From Pseudovibrio sp000156235 (GTDB lineage: Bacteria; Pseudomonadota; Alphaproteobacteria; Rhizobiales; Stappiaceae): a stretch of DNA of 64,000 nt. Of the stretch, positions 1-8,886 are shown one piece after another. Location of the stretch: positions 930,001 through 994,000 of the forward strand of contig NZ_DS996805.1 in NCBI RefSeq assembly GCF_000156235.1, given 5' to 3'. How positions within the stretch are numbered: the first letter of the stretch is position 1; every line of letters begins with the position of its first letter. The notes below the pieces were generated by a model. That model saw only the letters and a program-made list of their open reading frames with translations, was not told the origin of the DNA and did no database searches. The translations under genes were made by a program, and so were the position numbers.

Positions 1-1337
1 CAAAGGCCCTCTGCCTTCAGCTTGTTGATCAGCGTGTAGATTTCGCGTTTTGCGCCAACATCCACCCCGCGTGTTGGTTCATCGAGGATGAGAACCTTTG
101 GCTCCGGCACCAGTGATTTGGCGATGGAGACCTTCTGCTGGTTGCCACCGGACAGGTTGGAGATGATGGTGTTTGCATCTCTGGTCTTGATGGCGAAGGC
201 TTCGATGTACTCGCTGATGGTGACCGCTTCGGAGGCTTTGTTGACGAAACCGAACGCGTTACAGAAACGGTCCAGTCCTGTGAGGGACATGTTGGTGCCC
301 AGCTCCTGAGACTGCACGAGGCCTTCCTGCTTGCGGTCTTCGGTGACGTAACCGATCTGTGCTTTCACACCGTCCTGCGGAGATCTGAGGCGGATCTCTT
401 TGCCGTCGATTTTGACTGCACCGCTTTTGATTGGGTTGGCGCCAAAGATAGCCTTTGCCAGTTCGGTTCGCCCTGCCCCAACGAGGCCTGCAAAACCAAC
501 GACTTCACCAGCATGGGCTGTGAAGGAGATTTCCTTGGCGCCGTGTGCGGTGAGCTTTTCAACTTCAATGCGGACATCGCCCGGAACAGCTGGCACGAAT
601 GGATACTGATCAGAAAGTTCACGGCCCACCATGTGGCGGATCAGGTCGTCCTCGGTGATTTCAGAAACCGGGCCCTGATGGACCATCTCACCGTCACGCA
701 GGATGGCAATGTCGTCGCACATCTGGAAGATTTCGCCCAAACGGTGTGAGATGAAGACGAGGCCTTTGCCTTGTGCACGCAACTCGTCGACAACTTCGAA
801 CAAGATTGCTGTCTCAATATCGGTGAGCGCATCGGTTGGCTCATCCATGATGATCACTTCAGCATTCAGTGAGAGCGCTTTTGCGATCTCAACCATTTGC
901 TGCTGCGCGATGGAAAGCCTGCCCAATGGGGTTTTGGGATCAATATCCTGCTTCAGCTGTGCGAGGTATTTTTTGCTTTCCCGTTCAATCACATCCCACT
1001 GGATCTTGCCCAGTTTGGTCGGTTCGCGGCCCAGATAGATGTTCTCTGCGACGGAGAGTTCAGGAAGCAGATTAAGTTCTTGGTGGATAATGCCAATTCC
1101 GGCATCCATGGACTGACGCGCGGTGGTGAACTCTACTTCCTTGCCCTTGTAGACCACTTTACCCGCATCGCGCTGATAGATGCCCGATATGATTTTCATC
1201 AGGGTTGATTTACCGGCTCCGTTTTCACCGGCCAGAGCCACAACACGCCCGGCACGGATGGTCAGATCAACGGATTTGAGCACGTTGATCCCGGAGAAGG
1301 ATTTTTCAATTCCCTGAAGTTGAAGAAGGGTTGTCAC
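1..1337 (-). CDS. rbsA: Sugar ABC transporter ATP-binding protein, RbsA/MglA type (cut at window edge)
   Basis: This is a double-ATPase subunit of a simple-sugar importer that hydrolyses ATP at the inner membrane. About 445 codons are visible and the 3' end runs off the window. The first half has Walker A GENGAGKS near residue 37, a Q-loop region (GIIHQELNL), an LSIAQQQ signature and Walker B VIIMDEPT. The second half has a degenerate P-loop (GLVGAGRTEL), an LSGGNQQKV signature and a second Walker B (VLILDEPTRG). This two-domain layout with one weak P-loop is typical of RbsA and MglA. The start is read as GTG with an AGAGGA-like site just upstream. It lies 43 bp downstream of rbsD in the same direction, so ribose is the likeliest substrate, although related sugars cannot be excluded. 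Confidence 0.88.
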   Translation of the reverse strand, partial: MTTLLQLQGIEKSFSGINVLKSVDLTIRAGRVVALAGENGAGKSTLMKIISGIYQRDAGKVVYKGKEVEFTTARQSMDAGIGIIHQELNLLPELSVAENIYLGREPTKLGKIQWDVIERESKKYLAQLKQDIDPKTPLGRLSIAQQQMVEIAKALSLNAEVIIMDEPTDALTDIETAILFEVVDELRAQGKGLVFISHRLGEIFQMCDDIAILRDGEMVHQGPVSEITEDDLIRHMVGRELSDQYPFVPAVPGDVRIEVEKLTAHGAKEISFTAHAGEVVGFAGLVGAGRTELAKAIFGANPIKSGAVKIDGKEIRLRSPQDGVKAQIGYVTEDRKQEGLVQSQELGTNMSLTGLDRFCNAFGFVNKASEAVTISEYIEAFAIKTRDANTIISNLSGGNQQKVSIAKSLVPEPKVLILDEPTRGVDVGAKREIYTLINKLKAEGL

Positions 1338-1380
1338 TGGGTGTCCTCTCCCAAAGCCCGAATGGTTTTGTAGACTTTCC

Positions 1381-1800
1381 TCAGAACGTCACGCCTGAAT
1401 AGAAAATCACATTGGCGTAGGGTGTGCATTCTCCCGTGCGCACCACGGCCCGGCATTTGCCCGTTAATGCCTTAAATTCCTCATGAGAGACAGTTGTGGT
1501 CTCTACGTTGGTGCCCTGACATTTTGCGATTTCGGCAATCAGTGAGCGCAAACGCAAATGATAGGCTGGCTGTTGTTCGATCAGCTCTTCAGCAATAACA
1601 ACCCGCTCCACCTGCATTTCAGCTGTGATCGCGCTTGCTGTTTCCAGCATGCCCGGCAGGCCCTTTGTAATTGCAAGGTCGATGCGCTCAACATCCTTAG
1701 AAATTGGGAGCCCGGCATCTCCAACACAAAGACCATCCCCATGACCCATATGAGAGATAATGCTAGAGACCGGAGCGTTTAAAAGTACGCCCTTCTTCAT
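1381..1800 (-). CDS. rbsD: D-ribose pyranase / RbsD-FucU family mutarotase
   Basis: The 139-residue product interconverts pyranose and furanose (or anomeric) forms of a sugar after uptake and acts in the cytosol. The start MKKGVLLN with a GGAGGA site about 10 nt upstream is preferred over an in-frame upstream extension that would run through the operator. Family marks are SSIISHMGHGD near residues 12-22, where the His is the catalytic residue of RbsD, and the C-terminal YANVIFYSGV, which matches the conserved RbsD end. The length matches the family. It is followed by the ABC ATPase and probably leads a ribose-type operon that continues beyond the left edge. RbsD is favoured over FucU because of this order and the length. 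Confidence 0.88.
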   Translation of the reverse strand: MKKGVLLNAPVSSIISHMGHGDGLCVGDAGLPISKDVERIDLAITKGLPGMLETASAITAEMQVERVVIAEELIEQQPAYHLRLRSLIAEIAKCQGTNVETTTVSHEEFKALTGKCRAVVRTGECTPYANVIFYSGVTF

Positions 1801-1835
1801 GGCAGCAAGTCCTCCGCGTTGTCTCGATTGAAGAG

Positions 1836-1864
1836 ACGTTAACAGGCGCGCATGAGTTACGCAA
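1836..1864 (-). promoter_or_regulatory. Putative promoter of rbsD
   Basis: On the minus strand TTGCGT (1864-1859) is followed after 17 bp by TAACGT (1841-1836), 36 bp before the rbsD start. The -10 matches poorly, so this is only a candidate. The -35 abuts the operator palindromes, which would suit repression. Confidence 0.35.
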
Positions 1865-1865
1865 C

Positions 1866-1885
1866 CGTTTGCGCAAACGTTTGCG
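1866..1885. promoter_or_regulatory. Two overlapping perfect palindromes, LacI-family type operator
   Basis: CGTTTGCGCAAACG (1866-1879) and CGCAAACGTTTGCG (1872-1885) are both perfect 14-bp palindromes that overlap by 8 bp. They have the CG-centred form typical of LacI/RbsR/PurR-family operators. They lie 66-85 bp upstream of rbsD and abut its putative -35. The cognate regulator is not visible in this window; the LacI protein at 16771 has different candidate sites beside it. Confidence 0.65.
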
Positions 1886-2120
1886 TGAGTCATTTTCTGG
1901 AATTATTCCAGCTCATTTCAGGCATACTGAATGCATGGGTGCTCTGCACGTTCAATTGGATTGGCAAAAATATCAGAGGTTATATGGATTTATTGCAGAT
2001 CAGATTTCGGTCTGCAGATAACGCTGGCGGCAGCTCTCAGATGTACCACTGAGACAATTTGCGCCTGTTTTATCACTCTGAGTTTTTGGGGATATGTGGT
2101 CCCTCGCCTGCCCACACAGC
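1886..2120. other. Intergenic region between kduI and rbsD
   Basis: The gap between the rbsD start and the kduI stop is 378 bp. Apart from the rbsD operator and promoter at one end and the kduI terminator at the other, no gene or convincing signal was seen here. Confidence 0.5.
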
Positions 2121-2150
2121 AAAAAGCCCCACTTCTTTCGAAGCGAGGCT
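2121..2150 (-). terminator. Rho-independent terminator of the pectin operon
   Basis: Read on the minus strand, AGCCTCGCTTC, a GAAA loop and GAAGTGGGGCT form an 11-bp stem with two G-T wobbles, followed by a run of T. It lies about 30 bp past the kduI stop and would end the long minus-strand operon. Confidence 0.75.
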
Positions 2151-2178
2151 CATTGGTTTTCATCGGATCTACTGATGA

Positions 2179-3015
2179 CTATTTCAGGTCAGGAACCGCG
2201 ATGTGATCCATGTCGGTGAACTCCTGATTTTCACCGGTCATGCCCCAGATGAAGGTGTAGGACTGGGTGCCAACACCGCTATGGATGGACCAGCTTGGTG
2301 AGATCACGGCCTGCTCATTGTGAACGAACAGATGGCGGGTTTCCTGCGGTTCCCCCATCAGGTGCACAACGGCAGCGTCGTCGTTCATGTTGAAGTAGAA
2401 ATACACTTCCATACGACGATCATGGGTGTGCGCTGGCATGGTGTTCCAGATGGAACCCTGATGCAGTTTGGTCATGCCCATGAGCAGCTGGCAGGTTGGC
2501 AGTACATCCGGCACGAAGTACTTGTTGATGGTGCGCTCATTGCAGTTTTCAGCATCACCCAAAGTGACCGGAGAAGCTTCTGCCAGTGTCACCTTCTTGT
2601 TCGGGTAGGTTTTGTGCGCCGGAGCGCAGTTGTAGTAAAGCTTGGCCGGGTTCTGCTTATCGACGCTCTTAAAGGAGACGTCTTTAGCGCCCATGCCGAC
2701 GTAAAGCGCTTCTTCCTGTGCGACTTCATAGCTTTCACCATCAACGATGATGACGGCCGGGCCACCCACGTTGATGAAGCCGATTTCGCGGCGTTCCAGG
2801 AAGTAGGAAACACCCAGCTTCTTGCCGTAGTCTGCTTCCAGCACGACTTCCGTGTTCACCGGCATGACTCCGCCCACAATGATGCGGTCCACGTGGCTGT
2901 AGGTCATGGTGATTTCATCGGCGGCAAAGATGCTTTCGATGAGGAATTCGCGGCGCAGGCCTTCTGTGTCCAGTGTCTTGGCGTGCTCGCTGTGAATTGC
3001 CTGTCTGACTTCCAT
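2179..3015 (-). CDS. kduI: 5-keto-4-deoxyuronate isomerase (4-deoxy-L-threo-5-hexosulose-uronate ketol-isomerase)
   Basis: This cytosolic enzyme converts 5-keto-4-deoxyuronate, which forms spontaneously from unsaturated galacturonate, to 3-deoxy-D-glycero-2,5-hexodiulosonate in pectin degradation (EC 5.3.1.17). The 278 residues match the usual length. The cupin metal site is visible as AHTHDRRMEVYFYF near residues 195-208 (His, His, Glu), with a further His in PSWSIHSGVG near 245. The N-terminus (EVRQAIHSEH, then DRIIVGGVMPV) also matches KduI. It is the last gene of the operon, 91 bp after kduD, whose product takes the next step. Confidence 0.95.
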   Translation of the reverse strand: MEVRQAIHSEHAKTLDTEGLRREFLIESIFAADEITMTYSHVDRIIVGGVMPVNTEVVLEADYGKKLGVSYFLERREIGFINVGGPAVIIVDGESYEVAQEEALYVGMGAKDVSFKSVDKQNPAKLYYNCAPAHKTYPNKKVTLAEASPVTLGDAENCNERTINKYFVPDVLPTCQLLMGMTKLHQGSIWNTMPAHTHDRRMEVYFYFNMNDDAAVVHLMGEPQETRHLFVHNEQAVISPSWSIHSGVGTQSYTFIWGMTGENQEFTDMDHIAVPDLK

Positions 3016-3041
3016 GATAATCTCCTAAAATTCGGCGTTTA

Positions 3042-3078
3042 GGCGCAGGTCTCCGTGCGCCCAGTTGTTCAACTGCGC
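3042..3078 (-). repeat. Pair of small inverted repeats in the kduD-kduI gap
   Basis: GGCGCA/TGCGCC (3042-3047 with 3056-3061) and CAGTTG/CAACTG (3062-3067 with 3070-3075) could each fold in the intercistronic RNA. No T-run follows, so they are more likely RNA-processing or stability hairpins than a terminator. Confidence 0.35.
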
Positions 3079-3106
3079 GTTCTTTGTTTTTGGTTTTGTA
3101 GTTCAG

Positions 3107-3865
3107 TTAGCGGGCGAGCCAGCCACCATCGACAGCCAGTGTGAAGCCGTTGACGTATGACGCCGCTTCAGAGGCCAGGAAGACACATGGGCCAGCCACG
3201 TCATTCGGTTCACCCCAACGCTCTGCCGGAATGCGTTCCAGAATGGCCTGATTACGGTCTGCATCGGCACGCAGGGCTGCGGTGTTGTTGGTTGCCATGT
3301 AGCCCGGCGCAATCGCGTTGACGTTGATGCCGTGCTTTGCCCACTCATTTGCCAGCGCGCGGGTGAGGCCCAGCACAGCGCTTTTGGATGCGGTGTAGGA
3401 TGGAACGCGAATGCCGCCCTGATAGGAAAGCATGGAGGCGACATTGATGATTTTGCCACCGTTGCCTTGCTTCACAAACTGCTTTGCCACCAGCTGGGAG
3501 AGGAAGAAGAGCGAGCGGATGTTGAGATTCATCACCGCATCCCAGTCGTCCTCAGAGAAATCCAGTGCGTCTTCACGGCGGATGATGCCAGCGTTGTTGA
3601 CCAGAATATCGACTTTGCCTGTTGCCGAAACAGCGTCAGCGACGACACCCGGAAGAGCTTCTTTGTTGCTCAGGTCTGCGCGTAGATCAAAGAACTTGCG
3701 GCCTGTTTCGGCCATTACGGCAATGGTGTCTTTTGGTTCCACCACATTGACGCCAACGATATCGCAGCCAGCTTTGGCGAGCCCTACAGCCATGGCCTGA
3801 CCCAGACCAGTGTCACAGCCCGTTACGATTGCAGTTTTTCCATTCAAATCAAACTGGTTCAGCAT
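3107..3865 (-). CDS. kduD: 2-dehydro-3-deoxy-D-gluconate 5-dehydrogenase (SDR family)
   Basis: The product reduces 2,5-diketo-3-deoxygluconate to 2-keto-3-deoxygluconate with NAD(P)H, directly after KduI in pectin breakdown (EC 1.1.1.127). The 252-residue short-chain dehydrogenase has the cofactor motif TGCDTGLGQ near residues 15-23, NNAG near 90, a catalytic Ser-Tyr-Lys set ending in YTASK near 157-161, and a C-terminal DGGW. The first residues, MLNQFDLNGKTAIVTG, match the KduD pattern. It sits 11 bp after the GH28 gene and before kduI, which removes most doubt about which SDR this is. The kinase and aldolase that finish the route (KdgK, KdgA) are not in the window. Confidence 0.94.
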   Translation of the reverse strand: MLNQFDLNGKTAIVTGCDTGLGQAMAVGLAKAGCDIVGVNVVEPKDTIAVMAETGRKFFDLRADLSNKEALPGVVADAVSATGKVDILVNNAGIIRREDALDFSEDDWDAVMNLNIRSLFFLSQLVAKQFVKQGNGGKIINVASMLSYQGGIRVPSYTASKSAVLGLTRALANEWAKHGINVNAIAPGYMATNNTAALRADADRNQAILERIPAERWGEPNDVAGPCVFLASEAASYVNGFTLAVDGGWLAR

Positions 3866-3876
3866 ATGTCTTATTC

Positions 3877-5262
3877 CTAAACAGCACTAAGAGAACTTGC
3901 AGGTTTGCTGAAGCAAACGTTGGTTACATGGCCGAGCTCGGTCTCCTGTTCAGACCAGCCTTTCGGCAGCGTTGCAGGCCGGTGGATGACAACATCGTTG
4001 CACGTGATGTTGTTGGCCTGATCCAGCCAGAGACCCGGCAATCCGTTCGGGTACGGCTCCAGGCCGAGGATCTGACCAGCTTCGTTTTTGACCCAAGAAT
4101 TCCGCCGCCCCTGCTCCGGATTGTCGAGCAGGTTCACGTCATGCGGGCTTGGGCGCAGGTCCAGATAATAGGCATCCGGGAACTTGCCTGCTTCCAATGA
4201 AAGCTGGATGTTGCTGAGGGTAACGTTCTCGATCTGCTGGGTTTCGTGACCAACAATGTTGATCGCCCCCTGCGCACGACCGGTGATGCCTTCTGCAGCT
4301 ACATCACGCACATAGCCAGGCACATCGCCCGCTACACGTGGCAGAGCGTTGATGGTGATTGCTTCGCCACTGCCCCAAAACCCATCCGGCGTCTGCTCAC
4401 ACTGTACAGTACAGTTGGAGAAGCGGATGCGTTCGATATCGCCGCCATCACGGGAGAAGATACCGAATGCACGGTTGGACTCGGTGATTGTGCAGGTGGT
4501 GAACAGCACGTCGCGCACATCCTGATAGGTTTCTGTGCCGATTTTCAGGGCGCAGGACTTGGAGGACAGGATAGAGTTGCTGACGATGATCCGCTCTGCT
4601 GGACCGTTAAGGCTCTCATCTTCCTTACGGCAGGTTTTCACGCAGACCGCATCATCTGCGGCGCGGATCACACAGTTGAAGATGGAGGCATCGGTACAGC
4701 TGTCGAAGTTGACGCCGTCGGTGTTTGGCATGCGCATGTCATTGAGAATACGCAGGCTTTCCACCTTCACCTGATGGCAGGCGATCAGGTGGATGGTCCA
4801 CATGGGCGCTTCCACAATGGAAATGCCAGTAAGGCTGATGTCTTTGCAGTTTTCGAAGACAACGATACGCGGGCGTAGCATCTTCGGCCAGAACGTGCCT
4901 TCAAAGAGACCGTCACGACCGCACCATTTATCGCTGTGACCGTGGATCGTTCCGCTGCCGGAAATGGAGATGCCTTGCTGGTCACGCGCTGTGATGAAGG
5001 CACGATCAGAATCTTCCGCAATGACGGAGACCTTACCAGCTTCATAGTCTGCGTAGTCGGTTGAGCAGGAAAGTTCGCAGCCAGTTGGCAGGTGCAGATC
5101 GACAAAGGATTTGAGTTTCAATGCCTTTGAGACCCACTGCCCTCTTGGCAGCACGACTTGACCACCACCAGCAGCATGAACTGCGTCAATCGCTTGCTGG
5201 ACGGCCTGCGTTATGTCTTTTTCGCCGTCTGTGACAGTGACATGGTGTGTATTAAGCGACAT
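3877..5262 (-). CDS. Glycoside hydrolase family 28 polygalacturonase (cytoplasmic)
   Basis: The 461-residue enzyme is predicted to hydrolyse alpha-1,4-galacturonan or oligogalacturonides. GH28 hallmarks occur in order: NTDGVNFDSC near residues 195-204, DDAVCVKT near 217-224, an ALKIGTET turn (the usual G-x-G-H-G site is replaced by this form), and RDGGDIERIRFSN further on, all on a right-handed beta-helix scaffold. The start MSLNTHHVTV is chosen because it has an AAGGAAA site; this makes the gene overlap the GH105 stop by 11 bp, suggesting coupled translation. No signal peptide is present, so it probably acts on imported oligomers, as an exo-enzyme. The missing His in the GHG-like motif leaves exact activity open. 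Confidence 0.87.
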   Translation of the reverse strand: MSLNTHHVTVTDGEKDITQAVQQAIDAVHAAGGGQVVLPRGQWVSKALKLKSFVDLHLPTGCELSCSTDYADYEAGKVSVIAEDSDRAFITARDQQGISISGSGTIHGHSDKWCGRDGLFEGTFWPKMLRPRIVVFENCKDISLTGISIVEAPMWTIHLIACHQVKVESLRILNDMRMPNTDGVNFDSCTDASIFNCVIRAADDAVCVKTCRKEDESLNGPAERIIVSNSILSSKSCALKIGTETYQDVRDVLFTTCTITESNRAFGIFSRDGGDIERIRFSNCTVQCEQTPDGFWGSGEAITINALPRVAGDVPGYVRDVAAEGITGRAQGAINIVGHETQQIENVTLSNIQLSLEAGKFPDAYYLDLRPSPHDVNLLDNPEQGRRNSWVKNEAGQILGLEPYPNGLPGLWLDQANNITCNDVVIHRPATLPKGWSEQETELGHVTNVCFSKPASSLSAV

Positions 5263-6343
5263 CTTGCAAAATTTCCTTAGCAGCAAGAAGTTCAATCAAA
5301 AGAAGGCTTGCCAGAGCCTGCCCGTATGGTGTGGGGGTGTTCGGAATGTTCCGGTAGAACTCAAAATCATGCCCCATGGCCGTCCCGTCAGAGACTTCCT
5401 GAACAATCCCAGCCCCATCTATCCGCTCCAGCACAGCAGAAGCTGCTTTGAGCGCTGGTTGCAAATAGCTTTCTGGCAGAATTCCCGTCCTCACGCCGCG
5501 CAGCAGACCATAGGCAAAGCCTGCGGTCGCGGAGGTTTCTGGAGGAGAGTCTGGCTGATCCAGCAGAGTTGGCCACATGCCATCTTCCAACTGAAGCGGC
5601 AGCAGAGCTTCCACCTGACGGCGATAGAGTGCCTTGATTTGGCGAGCTGCCGGGCCATAGCGTTCGCCGACGAGCTCAAACAGTTCCGGTACAGCGATGG
5701 TGATCCACGCATTGCCGCGCGCCCAGAAGGCTTCGGCGTAGTTGTGGTTTCCGAGGAATGTCCAGCCATGATACCAGAGGCCGCTTACCGGATCTGACAG
5801 ATACCGACCATGGACCAGAAACTGGTAGTAGGCTTCTTCCACCCAATCCGGGCGATCCAGCCAATCCCCGGCCACGCCCATAAACAGGCCCGCCATGAAG
5901 AGCGTGTCATCCCAGAGCTGACCGTCGTTTTCACGTTCCTTGACCAGATGCTGGAAGCCCTCATCAACGGTCTTCGGCATGTCGTTGACCAGCCATTCGG
6001 CCCAGTCGGTTACGATCTGCTTCCAGCGTTCGTTGTTGGTTTCCCGCGCCAGCAAGGCCAGGCACAACATGGGCGCTGTGGAGTTGATCTGGCGCGGTGG
6101 CAGGCCGCGCGCGATCTGCATGTCGTACCAGTTGGCCAGATTGCGCTTCATGCGCTCATCGCCCGTTTTACAGGCGTGCTTGTAAAAGCCGTAGAGGCCG
6201 ACACCGACTTCCCAGTCCCACTCGTCAAAATGAATGGACCCATCGCAATCAAGCTCTGATGGCGCATCATTGATGCCCTTCAGGCTGCGGAACCCATCTG
6301 CTGTCAGGGCCAGCGCTTCTTCAAGTCTGGATGCTTCAAACAT
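5252..6343 (-). CDS. Glycoside hydrolase family 105 unsaturated uronyl hydrolase (YteR/YesR-like)
   Basis: The 363-residue protein belongs to the (alpha/alpha)6-barrel unsaturated rhamnogalacturonyl/galacturonyl hydrolases, which remove the 4,5-unsaturated uronic acid from lyase products and yield the substrate of KduI. Visible family marks are FDEWDWEVGVGLYGF near residues 41-55, WDDTLFMAGLFMG near 139-151 (the Asp pair is catalytic in YteR), WYHGW near 188, and the strongly conserved RGNAWITIA near 210. No signal peptide is present. It overlaps the upstream 837-residue gene by 8 bp and the GH28 gene by 11 bp. Whether the aglycone is rhamnose or galacturonate cannot be told from sequence. 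Confidence 0.9.
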   Translation of the reverse strand: MFEASRLEEALALTADGFRSLKGINDAPSELDCDGSIHFDEWDWEVGVGLYGFYKHACKTGDERMKRNLANWYDMQIARGLPPRQINSTAPMLCLALLARETNNERWKQIVTDWAEWLVNDMPKTVDEGFQHLVKERENDGQLWDDTLFMAGLFMGVAGDWLDRPDWVEEAYYQFLVHGRYLSDPVSGLWYHGWTFLGNHNYAEAFWARGNAWITIAVPELFELVGERYGPAARQIKALYRRQVEALLPLQLEDGMWPTLLDQPDSPPETSATAGFAYGLLRGVRTGILPESYLQPALKAASAVLERIDGAGIVQEVSDGTAMGHDFEFYRNIPNTPTPYGQALASLLLIELLAAKEILQDVA

Positions 6344-8849
6344 GAGCTGCCTCCTGAGTTGAGCAAGATTGATCCAACCGTTTCAAGCCGATGCGAGGAA
6401 CGGGGCTGAGGTTTTCGAAGCTAATGCACTCACCGTTGGCTTTCAGTTCCCCTTCCCAATTGAGGGAGAGAGAGCCTTGTCCTTCGATCTCAGCGCTCAG
6501 GGTCAAGGTCTCTGCATTCCAGCTGATTTTGCTGGCAAGCAGACGAGCCTTGAACTCGGCGAAGGTCTCTGTTTGCGCTGAGCCAGTTACGGTCACCCAT
6601 GCGTTGCAGCGGCCTGCACTGCGGAACTCGACACCTGCGAAACAGCTGGTTTGCAGTGGTTCAATACCGTTTGCAGCGAAGAAGGCGGTGAAGCCATCTT
6701 TGACGCGGGCAAAGAGCCAATTGCCGGTGAGTTCATGCTCATCACACACGTGCAGTGGCGCGTAGAGGTGAGTGAAGTCTGCCTCGTCCTCATCTCCGTT
6801 GAAAATCATCAAACCGGCTGGGCCTGATTGATCCGCACGAGGAAGCGTTCCGTTGCCAGACCAATAGGATGGTCGTCCACTGCCCCAAACTTGCGTTTCT
6901 CCGGGATGATTGACCCAGAACCGCGCATACGGATTGCCTGCGAGCATCACATCCTGCACGTGCTGTTGATGGCCGTGCTGACCGGTTTTGTGATCTACCA
7001 CGGTTGAAAGCTGCGCCTCTGACGTTTTGTAAAGTTTCAGCTTGCCTGCATGCTCATGGCCCTGCGTGTAGCTGGTTTCCAGCGCACGGCCTTGTGGAAC
7101 AGACGCGTAGGCACCTGTTTCCTCCGGCGGCGTGTAATCACTCAACGCAATCATGGTTGAGGCGAAGTTGCCGGAGGAGACAAAGCCGTCGCCCCACGCA
7201 AAGTGGCAGAGCGTGGCCAGTTCACTGGCTGGACCGGCAAAGATATCCTTGTCGTAACACCGGCCCATGGTACCAGCTGGCAGACCAGACTGGGTGTGCA
7301 GCGCCATCATCTGAAAGATAGAATCCATCAGCGCTTTGGCGCGATCACGAATGTCAGCATCCGGTGCCAGATGATACAGAGCTGTTAGGCCGATAAAGTC
7401 GATTGGGTAGTATGGAATGGAGTTCCATTCTGCCAAACCATCCCGCTCAACAGTTTCAAACCACTTCAACAGCCGCTCATAACCAACCTGCTTTTGTTGC
7501 TGGCCTTTGCGACTGGAGCAGAGAAACAGATCTTCCGGGAACATTGAACCCGCCAGATACTGAGATGCGTGGAAGCAGAGGGTGTGGTTTTCACTCCAGA
7601 ACCACATAGCGTCATTGCCCGGCTCATCGAACCAATAGCGGAAACCAAGGATGGTGGAGCGGACACGGCGCCAGGTTTGCTCTGAAAGCTGTGTCCAAGC
7701 ATGGTCTTTCCAGATCCAAAGCAGTGGCAGGAAGGCAAAGTCTGCACAATCCTCGCGGCGGGAGATCTTGCTCAGAGCTTCTAAAAGCAGTCTCTCAGAA
7801 GTTTCCAGATCAGAGCCCATATGCAGCTTTGATAGAGCGTGGGAGAGATGGCTTCCCCCAGTCTGCGCACTGAATGCCAAGAGCTCTACACGGCGTTCTT
7901 CCAGCGTTGTGCCAGAACCTTGCTGCAGATCTTTGAGGCATACGACGCCGACTTCACGGGCAACGCCAAGCCCTTGCGTGACAAGGGTCACCCGCACGAG
8001 GTTGGTGGCTGGTGCCAGCTCATCAATGCTTGGGCCGATCAGGCGATTGGAGCCTTTTGGCAGGGTATAGGTGTTCTTGCTTCCGGCCAGCGTTGGCTTG
8101 AGCAATGGCAGCGTTTCAACGTGGATCTGTGCGTCTTCCGGCAAGGCGCCGTCAAACTGAAGCTCCACGTGGCCTTCAGAGTAGTAGAGCTTATCCGGCT
8201 GGACACTGGAGATGAACGCTTCAGCTTCCTTGAGCGCCTCTGCATCATATGTGGCGCTGAGACCAACTTGAAGATCAGCGTCTGTTGCCTCAGAGCCCTC
8301 ATAGATAAGTTCCAGAGAGTAGACGGTATCGCGCTCAGCGATGTCTTCCAGATGCACGAGGATCTCGTTGGCGCCTTGAGACAGAGCCAGCGTTTCGATG
8401 CTCTCCTGTGGTTTGTTGCGCACCAAAGGCTCAAACGCGAAGCCGAGCTTCCCATTGGCCCAGACGCGCACACCACCAGCGGTGCGGACGCGGAACTGAT
8501 AATTGCCCGCAATCGGGGCATTGACCACACAGCGCAAGACGCGTTGTAAATGGGTTGGGCAGAACCAGAAGCCGCTGAAATCCAGCACAGATTGCGAAGG
8601 CTGAATGCGGGTTTCAGGGAGTTCAACACCCGCGGGGCATGGCACTTCCCTGCCCTTCATATCATTCCAGAAGGCTATACGGCACGGCAAATCGCCTACA
8701 TCCGTAAAGCCGTTGATGTAGGTGTAGTTCACGTTATCCGGCAGGGTATCTGCCTCACCAGCAAAGGGCGTCTCCGTCAGTCCAGAGACCTCCCAATAGC
8801 TTAAGGGCTCACCCTTTTTGATTTGCCAGGGGAATTGTGTCTTTGGCAC
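6336..8849 (-). CDS. Large uncharacterised protein, possible (alpha/alpha)-toroid carbohydrate-active enzyme
   Basis: I do not recognise this 837-residue protein with certainty. The first ~300 residues look like beta-rich modules (a GNYQFRVRTAGGVRVWANG stretch resembles a PA14-like or carbohydrate-binding sandwich). Residues ~330-600 look helical and contain aromatic and acidic clusters: WFDEPGNDAMWFWSENHTL, EWNSIPYYPIDF and GTMGRCYDKD. The C-terminal third is again beta-rich. That helical-toroid then beta-sandwich layout is common in polysaccharide lyases and uronate-cleaving hydrolases. The start is GTG with AAGGAG upstream. Its place between a HAD protein and GH105, overlapping the latter by 8 bp, supports a role in pectin or rhamnogalacturonan oligomer processing. 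No signal peptide was seen. Confidence 0.6.
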   Translation of the reverse strand: MPKTQFPWQIKKGEPLSYWEVSGLTETPFAGEADTLPDNVNYTYINGFTDVGDLPCRIAFWNDMKGREVPCPAGVELPETRIQPSQSVLDFSGFWFCPTHLQRVLRCVVNAPIAGNYQFRVRTAGGVRVWANGKLGFAFEPLVRNKPQESIETLALSQGANEILVHLEDIAERDTVYSLELIYEGSEATDADLQVGLSATYDAEALKEAEAFISSVQPDKLYYSEGHVELQFDGALPEDAQIHVETLPLLKPTLAGSKNTYTLPKGSNRLIGPSIDELAPATNLVRVTLVTQGLGVAREVGVVCLKDLQQGSGTTLEERRVELLAFSAQTGGSHLSHALSKLHMGSDLETSERLLLEALSKISRREDCADFAFLPLLWIWKDHAWTQLSEQTWRRVRSTILGFRYWFDEPGNDAMWFWSENHTLCFHASQYLAGSMFPEDLFLCSSRKGQQQKQVGYERLLKWFETVERDGLAEWNSIPYYPIDFIGLTALYHLAPDADIRDRAKALMDSIFQMMALHTQSGLPAGTMGRCYDKDIFAGPASELATLCHFAWGDGFVSSGNFASTMIALSDYTPPEETGAYASVPQGRALETSYTQGHEHAGKLKLYKTSEAQLSTVVDHKTGQHGHQQHVQDVMLAGNPYARFWVNHPGETQVWGSGRPSYWSGNGTLPRADQSGPAGLMIFNGDEDEADFTHLYAPLHVCDEHELTGNWLFARVKDGFTAFFAANGIEPLQTSCFAGVEFRSAGRCNAWVTVTGSAQTETFAEFKARLLASKISWNAETLTLSAEIEGQGSLSLNWEGELKANGECISFENLSPVPRIGLKRLDQSCSTQEAAHV

Positions 8850-8886
8850 AAAACCACTCCTTGTAAATGGGGTATTTCTCAGGGTT

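Noticed and set aside
2320..3042. 240-codon frame antisense to kduI
   Set aside because: kduI is unmistakable on the other strand, and the antisense product is His- and Val-rich without a start site.
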